DNA of 17,390 nucleotides, from the NCBI GenBank assembly GCA_002167945.1, contig NHDB01000025.1, positions 21,860 through 39,249 of the forward strand. The letters run 5' to 3'. Numbering within the stretch: position 1 is the first letter of the stretch; each line of letters starts with the position of its first letter. The notes beneath the pieces were generated by a model. It searched no databases. It saw nothing but the letters and a program-made list of their open reading frames with translations, and had not been told where the DNA came from. The DNA comes from Flavobacteriaceae bacterium TMED48 (GTDB lineage: Bacteria > Bacteroidota > Bacteroidia > Flavobacteriales > Flavobacteriaceae). The translations under genes were made by a program, and so were the position numbers. Below are positions 1 through 8,084 of this stretch, one piece after another.

Positions 1-542
1 GAGGCCATAGTTTTTGCTTCGGTAGGGACACTGAGTTCCAGACTTGCCTGAGTATTTTCCCAGCTAAAATTGAGTGTCGCTCCATTCTGATGTAAATTCT
101 CTATTGAAATGGTGAAGCATTCTATCGGTTTATTTAAAATATCTACAGTTGATTCCACTACTAATGCAACAGCTTTAGGATCCCATTCATCTGGAAGACC
201 CCCATTGTCAGTTTTAGTGTAAAAAAACACTTCCCACATTGATACCCCAGGACGAATAAATATGGCGTATTTACCTGAAGCTAGCTTTTGTCCTCGAATT
301 TTCACTTCATCTGAAAATTCAATTGTGGTATTTGCATTCGCTCCAGCTCTCCACATTTCCCCGTATGGAACTAGATCTCCCATTATTGATCTATTACGCA
401 CGGCTGGTCGAGAATAAGTTATTGCAACATCAGTTAAACCAACAACTTGTTCAATTTTTGCAAGTGGGCTTGGCTGAGGAGTTTCTATTTGTCCAAAGGC
501 AAAACCACTAAAAATTAGTAAGATTGAGTAAATTTTTTTCAT
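1..542 (-). CDS. DUF2911 family secreted protein (3' end outside the window)
   Basis: The reading frame is open from an ATG at 542 down to the window edge, giving about 180 residues with no stop, so the C-terminus is missing. The N-terminus is a signal peptide: Lys-Lys followed by a hydrophobic run, ending near the FAFGQ at residues 14-18. It then matches the DUF2911 pattern: PSPLAKIEQVVGLTDVAITY, then SRPAVRNR, GDLVPYGEMWRAGANANT, a FSDEVKIRGQKLASGKYAIF strand pair and a MWEVFFY segment. DUF2911 proteins are common in Bacteroidota as exported proteins of unknown function, so no biochemical role is assigned. A second ATG at 549 lies in another frame and stops after 13 codons, which supports 542 as the start. 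It is divergent from the light-related cluster and probably unrelated to it. Confidence 0.88.
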   Translation of the reverse strand, partial: MKKIYSILLIFSGFAFGQIETPQPSPLAKIEQVVGLTDVAITYSRPAVRNRSIMGDLVPYGEMWRAGANANTTIEFSDEVKIRGQKLASGKYAIFIRPGVSMWEVFFYTKTDNGGLPDEWDPKAVALVVESTVDILNKPIECFTISIENLHQNGATLNFSWENTQASLELSVPTEAKTMA

Positions 543-561
543 TTTTCATTTTTTTATTAAC

Positions 562-569
562 CAAATATA
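562..569 (-). promoter_or_regulatory. Putative -7 promoter element of the DUF2911 gene
   Basis: On the minus strand this reads TATATTTG, an exact match to the Bacteroidota -7 consensus TAnnTTTG, 19 bases upstream of the DUF2911 start codon. The nearest upstream TTG (584-586 on the complement) is only 14 bases away, shorter than the usual 17-23, so the -33 element is uncertain. Confidence 0.5.
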
Positions 570-673
570 CATTTTTTGATACTCAACACCCTATTTTCAT
601 TGGGATTAGATGATTTTTTTTAGCATGTTATTAAGTTTTGTTTAGTTTATTCTAATAATAATTAAACATTTTA

Positions 674-681
674 TACTTTTG
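674..681 (+). promoter_or_regulatory. Putative -7 promoter element of the SRPBCC-SDR-photolyase operon
   Basis: The sequence TACTTTTG matches TAnnTTTG exactly and lies 13 bases before the GTG start at 695, so the leader would be very short. No TTG sits at the normal 17-23 base spacing upstream; the nearest TTTTG (636-640) is 33 bases away. The missing -33 element may mean an activator or alternative sigma factor is needed, or that this is a chance match. Confidence 0.35.
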
Positions 682-694
682 ATAAAAATCAGTT

Positions 695-1162
695 GTGAAA
701 ATCTACCAATTAGAGACCGTACAGAATTTACCCATATCAAAAGAAAAAGCATGGAACTTTCTTTCTGATCCAAGAAATTTAAAAACAATTACACCTGACT
801 ATATGGGGTTTAAGATTTTGAGTGGAGAATCACCAAAAATGTTTGCTGGGCAGATTATTCAATACATTGTCACACCCCTACTCAATGTACCCGTTAAGTG
901 GGTTACAGAGATTACCCATGTTAAAGAGGGTGAATATTTTGTAGATGAACAGCGATTTGGTCCTTACTCATTATGGCATCACAAACATTTTATCAGGCCT
1001 ATTGAAAATGGAGTTGAAATGATTGATGTTGTTGACTATAAGATTCCTTTTGGATTTTTAGGCAGGATGATGCATCCCATAGTAGTTAGGCCTAAGTTAA
1101 AAGAGATCTTTGAATACCGCCGAACAGCACTAATTGAACTATTTGGAAACTATAACGCATGA
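695..1162 (+). CDS. SRPBCC family ligand-binding protein
   Basis: This 155-residue protein has the SRPBCC (Bet v1-like helix-grip) pattern. An N-terminal strand (MKIYQLETVQNLPIS) is followed by KEKAWNFLSDPRNLKTITP, and the C-terminal helix (residues 132-150) ends with a conserved-looking EYRRTALIELF. The fold makes a deep hydrophobic cavity that binds lipids, isoprenoids or other small apolar ligands. The family is often soluble, and no signal peptide or membrane segment is visible. The start is a GTG; it fits because the protein then begins exactly at the first strand. The stop overlaps the next gene's ATG in an ATGA, so it should be translated together with the SDR. Location at the head of a photolyase operon suggests a role in handling a ligand or pigment linked to light response, but the ligand is unknown. 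Confidence 0.85.
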   Translation: MKIYQLETVQNLPISKEKAWNFLSDPRNLKTITPDYMGFKILSGESPKMFAGQIIQYIVTPLLNVPVKWVTEITHVKEGEYFVDEQRFGPYSLWHHKHFIRPIENGVEMIDVVDYKIPFGFLGRMMHPIVVRPKLKEIFEYRRTALIELFGNYNA

Positions 1163-1860
1163 TCGAAAATAAAAATATACTCATAATAGGAGGAAGCTCT
1201 GGAATAGGTTTAGCATTGGCTGAGCACCTGGCCCCACAGAATAAGGTTTTTATTGCCAGTCGTTCAGGAAACGCTGTTCAACATTTAGATATACAACATA
1301 TTAATTTTGATGCGACTCAAGACGATTTGGACACCAGTCAATTGCCAGATGAACTTCACGGCTTTATTTACTGTCCTGGAAGTATCAACTTAAGGCCATT
1401 TAAGGGTTTGAAGTTGGAAGCTTTTCAGTTTGATTTTGAAATAAATGTTTTAGGCGCTATTCGTTCGTTAAAGTCTGTTTTATCCCATTTGAGCGCAAGC
1501 GGAAATGCCGCAATAGTGTTATACAGCACAGTAGCTGTTCAGACAGGAATGCCCTTTCACAGTTCAGTGGCTGCTTCTAAAGGAGCTCTAGAAGGCTTGA
1601 CTCGCTCATTGGCAGCAGAATTTGCACCAAAAATTAGAGTCAACGCTATTGCACCCTCGTTGGTTAATACCCCACTTGCTTCAAAGTTTTTAAACAATGA
1701 AGCAAAAATCGATAAGGCCAATGAGCGACATCCTTTAGGCAGGATAGGTACTGCCATAGAAATTGCTCAAGCCACTACTTTTCTTTTAGGAGAAGAAAGC
1801 AGTTGGATGACAGGAAGAGTTTTACAGTTAGACGGAGGGATTGGAAATCTGAAAGCCTAA
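1159..1860 (+). CDS. SDR-fold protein lacking the catalytic Tyr
   Basis: This 233-residue short-chain dehydrogenase/reductase homologue has a Rossmann nucleotide-binding motif GGSSGIG at residues 11-17, a structural Asn at 96 (EINVLG), Ser123 and Lys141, and a typical late segment RVNAIAPSLVNTPLA then WMTGRVLQLDGG. The YxxxK active-site motif reads VAASK (137-141), so the catalytic Tyr is Val137. The usual NNAG is also replaced by YCPGS (71-75). It may therefore bind NAD(P) without doing classical carbonyl reduction, or use another acid/base. It overlaps the SRPBCC gene by 4 bases and ends 2 bases before the photolyase start. Similar SDR genes accompany photolyases in light-induced gene sets of other bacteria (general knowledge), which supports a shared pathway. 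Classification as SDR is firm; activity is doubtful. Confidence 0.9.
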   Translation: MIENKNILIIGGSSGIGLALAEHLAPQNKVFIASRSGNAVQHLDIQHINFDATQDDLDTSQLPDELHGFIYCPGSINLRPFKGLKLEAFQFDFEINVLGAIRSLKSVLSHLSASGNAAIVLYSTVAVQTGMPFHSSVAASKGALEGLTRSLAAEFAPKIRVNAIAPSLVNTPLASKFLNNEAKIDKANERHPLGRIGTAIEIAQATTFLLGEESSWMTGRVLQLDGGIGNLKA

Positions 1861-1862
1861 CG

Positions 1863-3170
1863 ATGGAAAAATATACCATTTTTTGGTTTCGAAGAGATTT
1901 AAGAATAGCTGACAATCACGGATTGTATGAAGCCTTATCAGGTGAAAACAAAGTGGTGCCGATATTCATCTTCGATGAGCATATTTTAAAAAAGCTACCA
2001 AAAAGTGATGCTCGTTTAGAGTTTATATTATTAGCCTTGGGTACCATAGATAACGCTATGAAGAGGAACAGATGCAGTCTTGGAATGTATCATGGTACCC
2101 CTAAGGCTATTTTTAAAAAATTAATTCAGACTTGGTCAATTGATAAAGTAGTTTGTAATGAAGATTATGAGCCTTATGCTACAGAACGAGACGCCTCTAT
2201 CAAGGCCTTGCTTATGGAGCATAACATTACTTTTGAGACTTATAAAGACCAAGTAATATTTGGAAAAGACGAAGTTGTTAAAGACGATGGTACTCCTTAC
2301 AGAGTGTATACTCCATATTCTAGAAAATGGTTAGAACATTTTGCAAAAACTTCACTCACTCAATATCCATCTGAAAACCACTTGGATCAACTCGCTCAAT
2401 TGAGCTTACCTAAATTGGACCTCAACGATCTAGGATTTACACCTTCAACTGTTGCTCAGCCTAAGTATATTTTTAACGACGAAGTTATTACATCCTATGA
2501 GGAGACACGAAATTTTCCTGCGGTAGATAAAACGACTCGAACGGGTACCCACCTTCGCTTTGGTACTTTGAGTGTCCGTGAAATGGTAAAAAGATCATCG
2601 GCTATCGAAAATCCAACTTTTTTTAAAGAGTTAATTTGGAGAGAATTTTTTATGCAAATACTTTGGCATTTTCCACATACGACAAATCAGAGTTTTAAAC
2701 CGCAATACGACAGGATTGAGTGGAGAAATAATCCAGAGGAATTTGAAAAATGGTGCCAGGGAAAAACAGGATACCCGTTTGTAGATGCAGGTATGAGACA
2801 ATTAAACGAAACCGGTTTTATGCACAACAGAGTGCGAATGTTGGTGGGAAGTTTTTTGTGTAAACACCTTCTCATTGACTGGAGGTTAGGAGAAGCCTAT
2901 TTTGCTGAAAAACTCCTTGATTACGAAATGTCAAGTAATGTTGGGAATTGGCAGTGGGTAGCAGGCTGTGGTGTAGATGCCGCTCCTTATTTTAGAATTT
3001 TTAATCCTACTGAGCAAATTAAAAAATTTGACAAGCAACACGACTACATCAAAAAATGGGTACCTAACTATCAAGAATTAAGCTATCCCCAACCTATAGT
3101 CGATCACAAATTTGCAAGAGAGCGTTGTTTGACAACCTATAAAACAGCGCTTAATGCCCAAGCGAGTTAA
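1863..3170 (+). CDS. phrB: Class I deoxyribodipyrimidine photolyase (CPD photolyase)
   Basis: The 435-residue flavoprotein should split cyclobutane pyrimidine dimers using blue light and reduced FAD. The N-terminal antenna domain starts with the classical WFRRDLR (8-14). The C-terminal FAD domain has THLRFGTLS (229-237), ELIWREFF (256-263), HNRVRM (321-326), DWRLGEAYF (339-347) and NWQW (362-365), then [14 protein letters not shown]. Aligned by eye with E. coli PhrB, all key residues are kept. The dimer site is Glu256, Trp259, Asn322, Met326 and Trp365; the electron-transfer triad is Trp287, Trp340 and Trp363; the flavin-proximal Asn is Asn359. The ATG at 1863 is chosen because it starts just before the first antenna-domain strand and 2 bases after the SDR stop; an in-frame ATG at 1803 would overlap the SDR by 58 bases. 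Its end overlaps the DUF2256 gene. Confidence 0.95.
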   Translation: MEKYTIFWFRRDLRIADNHGLYEALSGENKVVPIFIFDEHILKKLPKSDARLEFILLALGTIDNAMKRNRCSLGMYHGTPKAIFKKLIQTWSIDKVVCNEDYEPYATERDASIKALLMEHNITFETYKDQVIFGKDEVVKDDGTPYRVYTPYSRKWLEHFAKTSLTQYPSENHLDQLAQLSLPKLDLNDLGFTPSTVAQPKYIFNDEVITSYEETRNFPAVDKTTRTGTHLRFGTLSVREMVKRSSAIENPTFFKELIWREFFMQILWHFPHTTNQSFKPQYDRIEWRNNPEEFEKWCQGKTGYPFVDAGMRQLNETGFMHNRVRMLVGSFLCKHLLIDWRLGEAYFAEKLLDYEMSSNVGNWQWVAGCGVDAAPYFRIFNPTEQIKKFDKQHDYIKKWVPNYQELSYPQPIVDHKFARERCLTTYKTALNAQAS

Positions 3171-3297
3171 CAAGAGAGACCTGCCACAAAAAATTTGTCC
3201 AATTTGTTCTCGACCCTTTTCTTGGAGGAAAAAATGGGAGTTAAATTGGGACGAGGTAAAATATTGCAGTCAACGATGTAGATCCAACAAATCGTAA
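3154..3297 (+). CDS. DUF2256 small zinc-ribbon-like protein
   Basis: A 47-residue gene starts with an ATG inside the last codons of the photolyase (17-base overlap, different frame) and ends at a TAA at 3295-3297. It matches DUF2256: [19 protein letters not shown], then a W-x3-VKYCSQRCR stretch. Cys15 and Cys18 (CPIC) plus Cys39 and Cys43 (CSQRC) form a probable zinc-binding set, and the protein is rich in Arg/Lys (MPKRVNKR start; SWRKKW at 23-28), compatible with nucleic-acid contact. DUF2256 genes are known companions of cryptochrome/photolyase genes, but no function is established. The overlap implies translational coupling to the photolyase. It is short enough to be missed by gene callers with a length cutoff. 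Confidence 0.9.
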   Translation: MPKRVNKRDLPQKICPICSRPFSWRKKWELNWDEVKYCSQRCRSNKS

Positions 3298-3453
3298 AAC
3301 AAGCCCTTTTTTCAGGAATAATCTTTTTTGCTGTAGTTCTACTTCAAAAAACATATTTTCAAAAACTACAACTTTTAAAACTTTCCTATAAATTTGATTG
3401 TTAACCAAATTATTCTAAGGACCCCAAATCCTAAAATGATAAAAACTTAACCT

Positions 3454-3638
3454 ATGAAAACATAAATTCCTAATTTTTTTTCAAACTATTTCTACTTGTA
3501 ACCTCAATCCAATTTGCACAAACGGAAGAGCATCCTTGGCAGTTTTCTTTTGGTTTTAATGCAGTAGATACTTTTCCAACTGGTGGGGTAGGTCAAGGAG
3601 ATTTATTTGAAGACTTTTTAAATGTTGAAGAGCACTAA
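3454..3638 (+). pseudogene. Remnant of an OmpA-family outer membrane protein gene (N-terminus only)
   Basis: An open frame from 3474 reads FFFKLFLLVTSIQFAQ (signal-peptide-like), then HPWQFSFGFNAVDTFPTGG and GDLFEDFLNVEEH before a TAA at 3636-3638. This is the characteristic N-terminus of flavobacterial OmpA-family porin-like proteins, which are normally several hundred residues long and continue with a Trp right where this one stops. The likely original ATG (3454) is out of frame and meets a stop after three codons, and a further TAA lies at 3471-3473 in the downstream frame, so there are at least two lesions in addition to the loss of most of the gene. No usable start codon exists in the open frame. 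It is the only gene-like content in the 472-base gap between the DUF2256 and DASH genes. Confidence 0.72.
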
Positions 3639-3698
3639 ACAGACGTGTGTTTTTTATTTTAATTAGTAATTAAACTATACTCATTGAGGTTTATTTTT

Positions 3699-3729
3699 AA
3701 AGATCGTCCTGTGAGGGGCGATCTTTTTT
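3699..3729 (+). terminator. Rho-independent terminator
   Basis: AAAGATCG (3699-3706) pairs perfectly with CGATCTTT (3719-3726) around a 12-base region with further C/G pairing potential, and the 3' arm runs into six T residues (3724-3729). On the minus strand no T-run follows, so it acts on plus-strand transcripts. It lies 60 bases after the OmpA remnant and was probably that gene's terminator; it now separates the upstream photolyase operon from the DASH operon. Confidence 0.85.
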
Positions 3730-3769
3730 GTTTTGAATTAGTATCTTGTTACATAAAAATTGTTACTCG

Positions 3770-5080
3770 GTGCAAAAGAGAGAAACAACCGCTATGGTAT
3801 GGTTGCGCAATGATTTGAGAATTTACGATCAGCAATCGTTAATTTTAGCAAAACAATCTGGATTAAAGGTAGTGGCTTACTACAGTTTTGATCCTCGACA
3901 CTACTACATAACTCCTTGGGACTTCCACAAAACAGGCTCTTTTAGAGCTCAGTTTTTAATTGAAAGTGTGGTGGAATTACAACGATCCTTAACCGATTTA
4001 AACATCAGTTTAATAATAGATAATAGACCACCTGAAGAAGGTATACCTGACTGGGTCGATCGATTAAATATTTCCCAAATTTTCTTGCAAAAAGAATGGA
4101 CTCAAGAGGAACGGTTGGTAGAACATAATTTAAGAGCTACTTTGGATAAGGAGATTGAATTCTATTCTCATTACGATCAATTTCTATTTCACCCTAAAGA
4201 CATTCCCTTCGAATTAAACGACTTACCAGAGGTTTTTACACTTTTTAGAAAACAGTGTGAAAAGAGGAGTACTGTTCGAAAAGTGCTCCCTGAAATTACT
4301 TTAATGCCTAAGGATAATCGTTTAGAACATACTTTTCAAGCACCCACTCTCGCTGATTTAGGATTGGAAAAGATCGAACAGCATCCCAATTCTGCATTCC
4401 CATTTAAAGGGGGAGGTGAGCAGGCTAAAAGAAGATTAGATCATTATTTTTGGGATACAAATAAGCTGTCTTACTACAAGCAAACTAGAAATGGGCTCTT
4501 GGGAATTGATTACAGTTCAAAGTTATCAGCTTGGTTGGCCAACGGATCGATCTCGCCCAGGCAAATTTATTGGGAAATTATCGACTATGAAAAAGAGGTA
4601 AAAAAGAATCAATCTACCTATTGGCTAATTTTTGAATTGATTTGGCGCGATTATTTTAAATATATCGCTCTTAAACACCAGGATGCAATCTTCCATTTAG
4701 GAGGTATACTAAATAAAGATTATCATTGGGATACAGCTGATACTAAAGTACACTCATGGATAGAGGGTACAACCCGTGAACCTTTTGTCAATGCCAATAT
4801 GATTGAGTTGAATAAAACAGGCTGGATGAGTAATAGAGGAAGGCAAAATGTAGCTTCTTATTTTGCTAAAGACCTTTTATTGGACTGGCGAATTGGAGCA
4901 GCGTATTTTGAATCTCAATTGATTGATCACGATGTACACAGTAATTATGGAAATTGGATGTATGTAGCCGGAGTTGGGAACGATCCCAGAGATCGAAAAT
5001 TCAATGTGCGTTTTCAAGCTGAACGCTACGATGAGGGAGGTAAATTTCAACGTCTTTGGAATCAAAATACACTGTTTTAA
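3770..5080 (+). CDS. Cryptochrome DASH
   Basis: This 436-residue member of the photolyase superfamily has WLRNDLRIYD (11-20) in the antenna domain and a DASH-type FAD domain. Supporting features are IWRDYFKYIALKH (291-303) followed by IFHLGG, the diagnostic SNRGRQNVASYFAKD (354-368) with Gln359 where CPD photolyases have Met, DWRIGAAYFES (372-382), and SNYGNWMYVAGVGNDPRDRK (391-410). Cry-DASH proteins repair dimers in single-stranded or looped DNA and may also signal. Trp320, Trp373 and Trp396 fit the electron-transfer triad, and flavin-proximal Asn392 is present. The start chosen is the GTG at 3770, which gives a family-like short lead; a TTG at 3746 would add eight unsupported residues, and an ATG at 3794 would cut into the first strand. 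It follows the terminator at 3699-3729 and shares one base with the next gene. Confidence 0.93.
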   Translation: MQKRETTAMVWLRNDLRIYDQQSLILAKQSGLKVVAYYSFDPRHYYITPWDFHKTGSFRAQFLIESVVELQRSLTDLNISLIIDNRPPEEGIPDWVDRLNISQIFLQKEWTQEERLVEHNLRATLDKEIEFYSHYDQFLFHPKDIPFELNDLPEVFTLFRKQCEKRSTVRKVLPEITLMPKDNRLEHTFQAPTLADLGLEKIEQHPNSAFPFKGGGEQAKRRLDHYFWDTNKLSYYKQTRNGLLGIDYSSKLSAWLANGSISPRQIYWEIIDYEKEVKKNQSTYWLIFELIWRDYFKYIALKHQDAIFHLGGILNKDYHWDTADTKVHSWIEGTTREPFVNANMIELNKTGWMSNRGRQNVASYFAKDLLLDWRIGAAYFESQLIDHDVHSNYGNWMYVAGVGNDPRDRKFNVRFQAERYDEGGKFQRLWNQNTLF

Positions 5081-6612
5081 TGAAGCTTAAACTAATTTTA
5101 GGGGATCAATTAAACCTCCAGCACAGTTGGTTTAAAGAGGTTGGCAGTAGCGAGGTATTTGTTTTGATGGAAATGCGTCAAGAAACAGATTATGCGCCAC
5201 ACCACATACAAAAAGTTGTTGCCTTTTTTGGTGCAATGCGAAACTTCAGCGAAGCACTTCAGCAAGCTGGACATCAAGTACATTACTTAGCACTTGATGA
5301 TAAAGCAAACAAGCAACAGCTCGAAGCAAATCTAAACTTTCTTATTAAAAAGTTTAATGCAGACACATTTGCTTATATGGAGCCTGACGAATACCGTTTG
5401 GATCAACAGCTAAAAGAATATGTTCTAGGAATAAAGATTCCATCTGAAGTAGTGGAAACAGAACATTTTATGACCTCAAGATCGGAATTGACTGAATTTT
5501 TTGAAGGGAAAAAGCAATTGATTTTGGAATTTTTTTACCGCCGTATGCGTAAGAAATTTGATCTTTTAATGCAGTTAGACCAACCAGAAGGTGGTCAGTG
5601 GAATTTTGATAAAAACAATCGAAAAAAATGGAAAGGAACACCTTCCATACCCGAACCGTTTTACCCAAAGGCAAATGATTTAGAGGCTTTAAAGGAGATG
5701 ATTGAAAATGCAGGGGTAAAAACGATTGGATCTTTTGATAAAAATCAATTTCTCTATCCATTGAGTAGGTCACAAGCTTTGGAACAATTGGATTACTTTT
5801 GCGAATATCTACTCGTTCATTTTGGAGATTATCAAGACGCACTTCACACAGATGAAGTCAATCTGTTTCACTCCAGAATCTCATTTGCTTTAAATGCTAA
5901 AATCATCCATCCTTTTGAGGTAGTTCAAACGGTCATTGCATATTACAGAGAACATAGCGACGATATTGAACTTTCTCAAGTTGAAGGTTTTGTTCGTCAG
6001 ATAATTGGCTGGAGGGAGTATATGAGGGGTATTTATTGGAAAGAGATGCCTGCATATGCTTCAATGAATGCACTGGAAAATACCAACCCACTTCCTGAGT
6101 TTTATTGGACAGGAAAAACAAAGATGAATTGTTTGCATCAGAGCATTTCAAACTCATTAGACAATGCCTATGCTCACCATATTCAACGCCTTATGATCAC
6201 AGGTAATTTTGCCTTACTTGCACAGATTCATCCTGATAAGGTTGATGAGTGGTATTTGGGAATCTATGCCGATGCGATACAGTGGGTTCAAATTACCAAT
6301 ACCCGTGGGATGAGTCAATGGGCAGACGGAGGGATAGTAGCGACTAAACCCTATGTTTCAGCGGCTGCTTACATTCATAAAATGAGTAATTACTGCGACA
6401 GCTGTCAGTACGATAAGAAAAAAAGAGTAGGTGAGGATGCCTGCCCGTTTAACAGCTTGTATTGGAACTTTCTCGATGATAAAAAACAGTTTTTTGCGAA
6501 AAACAATCGTATGGCGATGATGCTTAGACTACTCGAGAAAATACCTGCGGAAGACCTGGTTCAAATCAAACTCAGAGCAGCTCAAGTATTAAAGCATCCC
6601 GATGAATTCTAA
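5080..6612 (+). CDS. FeS-BCP family (6-4) photolyase with [4Fe-4S] cluster
   Basis: This 510-residue protein belongs to the iron-sulfur bacterial cryptochrome/photolyase group typified by Agrobacterium PhrB. It begins with [10 protein letters not shown] and carries the four cluster cysteines Cys351, Cys439, Cys442 and Cys455 (MNC, YCDSC, DACPF), each one position from the Agrobacterium numbering. The His pair 366-367 ([14 protein letters not shown]) and the electron-transfer residues Trp343, Trp391 and Tyr392 are also kept. Characterised members repair (6-4) photoproducts and use a lumazine antenna. All hallmark residues are intact, so an active enzyme is likely. The ATG at 5080 overlaps the DASH stop (TAATG), an arrangement that favours re-initiation; an in-frame ATG at 5056 would run into the DASH coding sequence. 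Its last 11 bases overlap the next gene. Confidence 0.94.
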   Translation: MKLKLILGDQLNLQHSWFKEVGSSEVFVLMEMRQETDYAPHHIQKVVAFFGAMRNFSEALQQAGHQVHYLALDDKANKQQLEANLNFLIKKFNADTFAYMEPDEYRLDQQLKEYVLGIKIPSEVVETEHFMTSRSELTEFFEGKKQLILEFFYRRMRKKFDLLMQLDQPEGGQWNFDKNNRKKWKGTPSIPEPFYPKANDLEALKEMIENAGVKTIGSFDKNQFLYPLSRSQALEQLDYFCEYLLVHFGDYQDALHTDEVNLFHSRISFALNAKIIHPFEVVQTVIAYYREHSDDIELSQVEGFVRQIIGWREYMRGIYWKEMPAYASMNALENTNPLPEFYWTGKTKMNCLHQSISNSLDNAYAHHIQRLMITGNFALLAQIHPDKVDEWYLGIYADAIQWVQITNTRGMSQWADGGIVATKPYVSAAAYIHKMSNYCDSCQYDKKKRVGEDACPFNSLYWNFLDDKKQFFAKNNRMAMMLRLLEKIPAEDLVQIKLRAAQVLKHPDEF

Positions 6613-8083
6613 CCGAATTCCAATAGGAGTCGTTTGGTTGAAACGTGACTTGAGGTTGAGGGATCACCAAGCTTTGGCAAATGCCTTAAAGAACCACAAA
6701 CAAGTGCTTCTGCTTTATATAGTCGAAAACTCCCTTGTGGAGGAGCCTCATTTCAGTATACGCCATTTAGATTTTATCAAACAGTCTTTAGTTGATTTAA
6801 ACAAACAATTGGAAGTATTTAATACTCAAATTCTCGCTCTTGAAGGTGAAGTAATTCCCCTTTTAGAACAGTTAAATCACCACTTTAAGATAGAGGCTCT
6901 TTATTCTCATTTCGAAACTGGAATTGGATTGACCTTTACTCGAGACCTTGAGGTAAAAAAATGGTGTGATAAAAAAACATTGCCTTGGAATGAATTCAGA
7001 CAGCAAGGTGTGTTTAGAGGCTTAAAGAATAGAAAAAAATGGTTGCAGCATTGGAAAGCCTTAATGAATCAGCCACTGTTTCCTTTTCCTTGCGAAAAAA
7101 AGTTCATCACCTTTAATCACATAGATAAAATTGTTCAGTATTTCACACTCCTAGACCTTAAGACAACTTCTTCAAATGCTATCCAGCCTGGAGGTGAGAC
7201 CAATGCGCATCGTTATTTAGACTCGTTTTTTGAAGGTAGGTACGTTAACTATCAAGCTCATATTTCGAAGCCTGATCTCTCAAGAAAAAGTTGCAGTCGA
7301 CTGTCCCCTTATCTCGCTTACGGAAATGTATCTATGCGTCAGGTTCTCCAACGTACAGAAGAGGAAAAGGAAGCAGGTAAAAAAGGATTTGGTATTCGGG
7401 CATTTGAATCGAGACTGCGATGGCAATCTCATTTTATTCAAAAGTTTGAAATGGAATGCAGTATGGAATTCAAGAGTGTAAACCGAGGCTACCACCGCTT
7501 ACAAAAGCCAATCAATAAAACGCTTATAAGAGCATGGGAATTAGGAAAAACGGGGGTTCCAATGGTAGACGCAGCAATGCGGTGTTTGGTGGCTACAGGC
7601 TATTTGAATTTCCGTATGAGAGCTTTGGTAGTTTCTTTTTTTGTACATCAGCTTTGGCAGCCGTGGCAGGCATGTTCAGCTTTTTTAGCACGGCAGTTTC
7701 TAGACTTTGAACCTGGAATTCATTTTCCTCAATTACAGATGCAAGCTGGCGAAACAGGAATCAATACGTTGAGAATATATAACCCTGTTAAAAATGGACA
7801 AGAACACGATCCTCATGGTCAATTTACAAGAAAATGGATTCCTGAGCTGAAGAACTTACCCAATGAATTGATTCATACTCCATGGGAAATTACTCCTTTT
7901 GAAGAAGCGCTTTACGACTTTAAGCTCGATAAAAATTATTTGAGACCTGTTGTTGATTTAGATCAAAGCAGAAAGCAGGCTTCTTCGATTTTATGGGGAA
8001 TGCATGAGGACAAACTGGTCAAACAAGAAAGTAAACGTATCTTGCGGCGCCATACGCTTCCAAACAGAAATAGTATACAGTGA
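6602..8083 (+). CDS. Divergent photolyase/cryptochrome-like FAD-binding protein
   Basis: This 493-residue photolyase homologue has [14 protein letters not shown] (12-25) in the antenna domain and [13 protein letters not shown] (232-244), an FAD phosphate-binding motif, in the FAD domain. [15 protein letters not shown] (315-329) and [10 protein letters not shown] confirm the fold. Alignment by eye with E. coli PhrB from conserved anchors shows loss of functional residues. Glu274 becomes Arg271, Asn341 becomes Phe337, Met345 becomes Ala341, the flavin-proximal Asn378 becomes His374, and Trp382 and Trp384 become Leu378 and Met380 (HFPQLQM). No obvious counterpart of Trp306 is seen; Trp355 (for Trp359) remains. 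The family occurs in other bacteria as 'FAD-binding domain / photolyase-like' protein, but I know of no established function. The start overlaps the previous gene by 11 bases, and a DUF2805 gene follows at once, so it belongs to the same operon. Confidence 0.9.
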   Translation: MNSNRIPIGVVWLKRDLRLRDHQALANALKNHKQVLLLYIVENSLVEEPHFSIRHLDFIKQSLVDLNKQLEVFNTQILALEGEVIPLLEQLNHHFKIEALYSHFETGIGLTFTRDLEVKKWCDKKTLPWNEFRQQGVFRGLKNRKKWLQHWKALMNQPLFPFPCEKKFITFNHIDKIVQYFTLLDLKTTSSNAIQPGGETNAHRYLDSFFEGRYVNYQAHISKPDLSRKSCSRLSPYLAYGNVSMRQVLQRTEEEKEAGKKGFGIRAFESRLRWQSHFIQKFEMECSMEFKSVNRGYHRLQKPINKTLIRAWELGKTGVPMVDAAMRCLVATGYLNFRMRALVVSFFVHQLWQPWQACSAFLARQFLDFEPGIHFPQLQMQAGETGINTLRIYNPVKNGQEHDPHGQFTRKWIPELKNLPNELIHTPWEITPFEEALYDFKLDKNYLRPVVDLDQSRKQASSILWGMHEDKLVKQESKRILRRHTLPNRNSIQ

Positions 8084-8084
8084 T

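Noticed and set aside
323..511. A 62-codon plus-strand open frame within the first 550 bases
   Set aside because: It is antisense to the clear DUF2911 reading frame on the minus strand and its translation shows no family pattern.
3332..3370. Inverted repeat TGTAGTT...AACTACA after the DUF2256 gene as a terminator
   Set aside because: A 7-bp AT-rich stem with a loop of about 25 bases and no T-run is too weak to call.
5468..5842. A 124-codon minus-strand open frame inside the FeS-BCP gene
   Set aside because: It lies fully inside a gene whose motifs are intact in the plus frame; its own translation has no recognisable domain.
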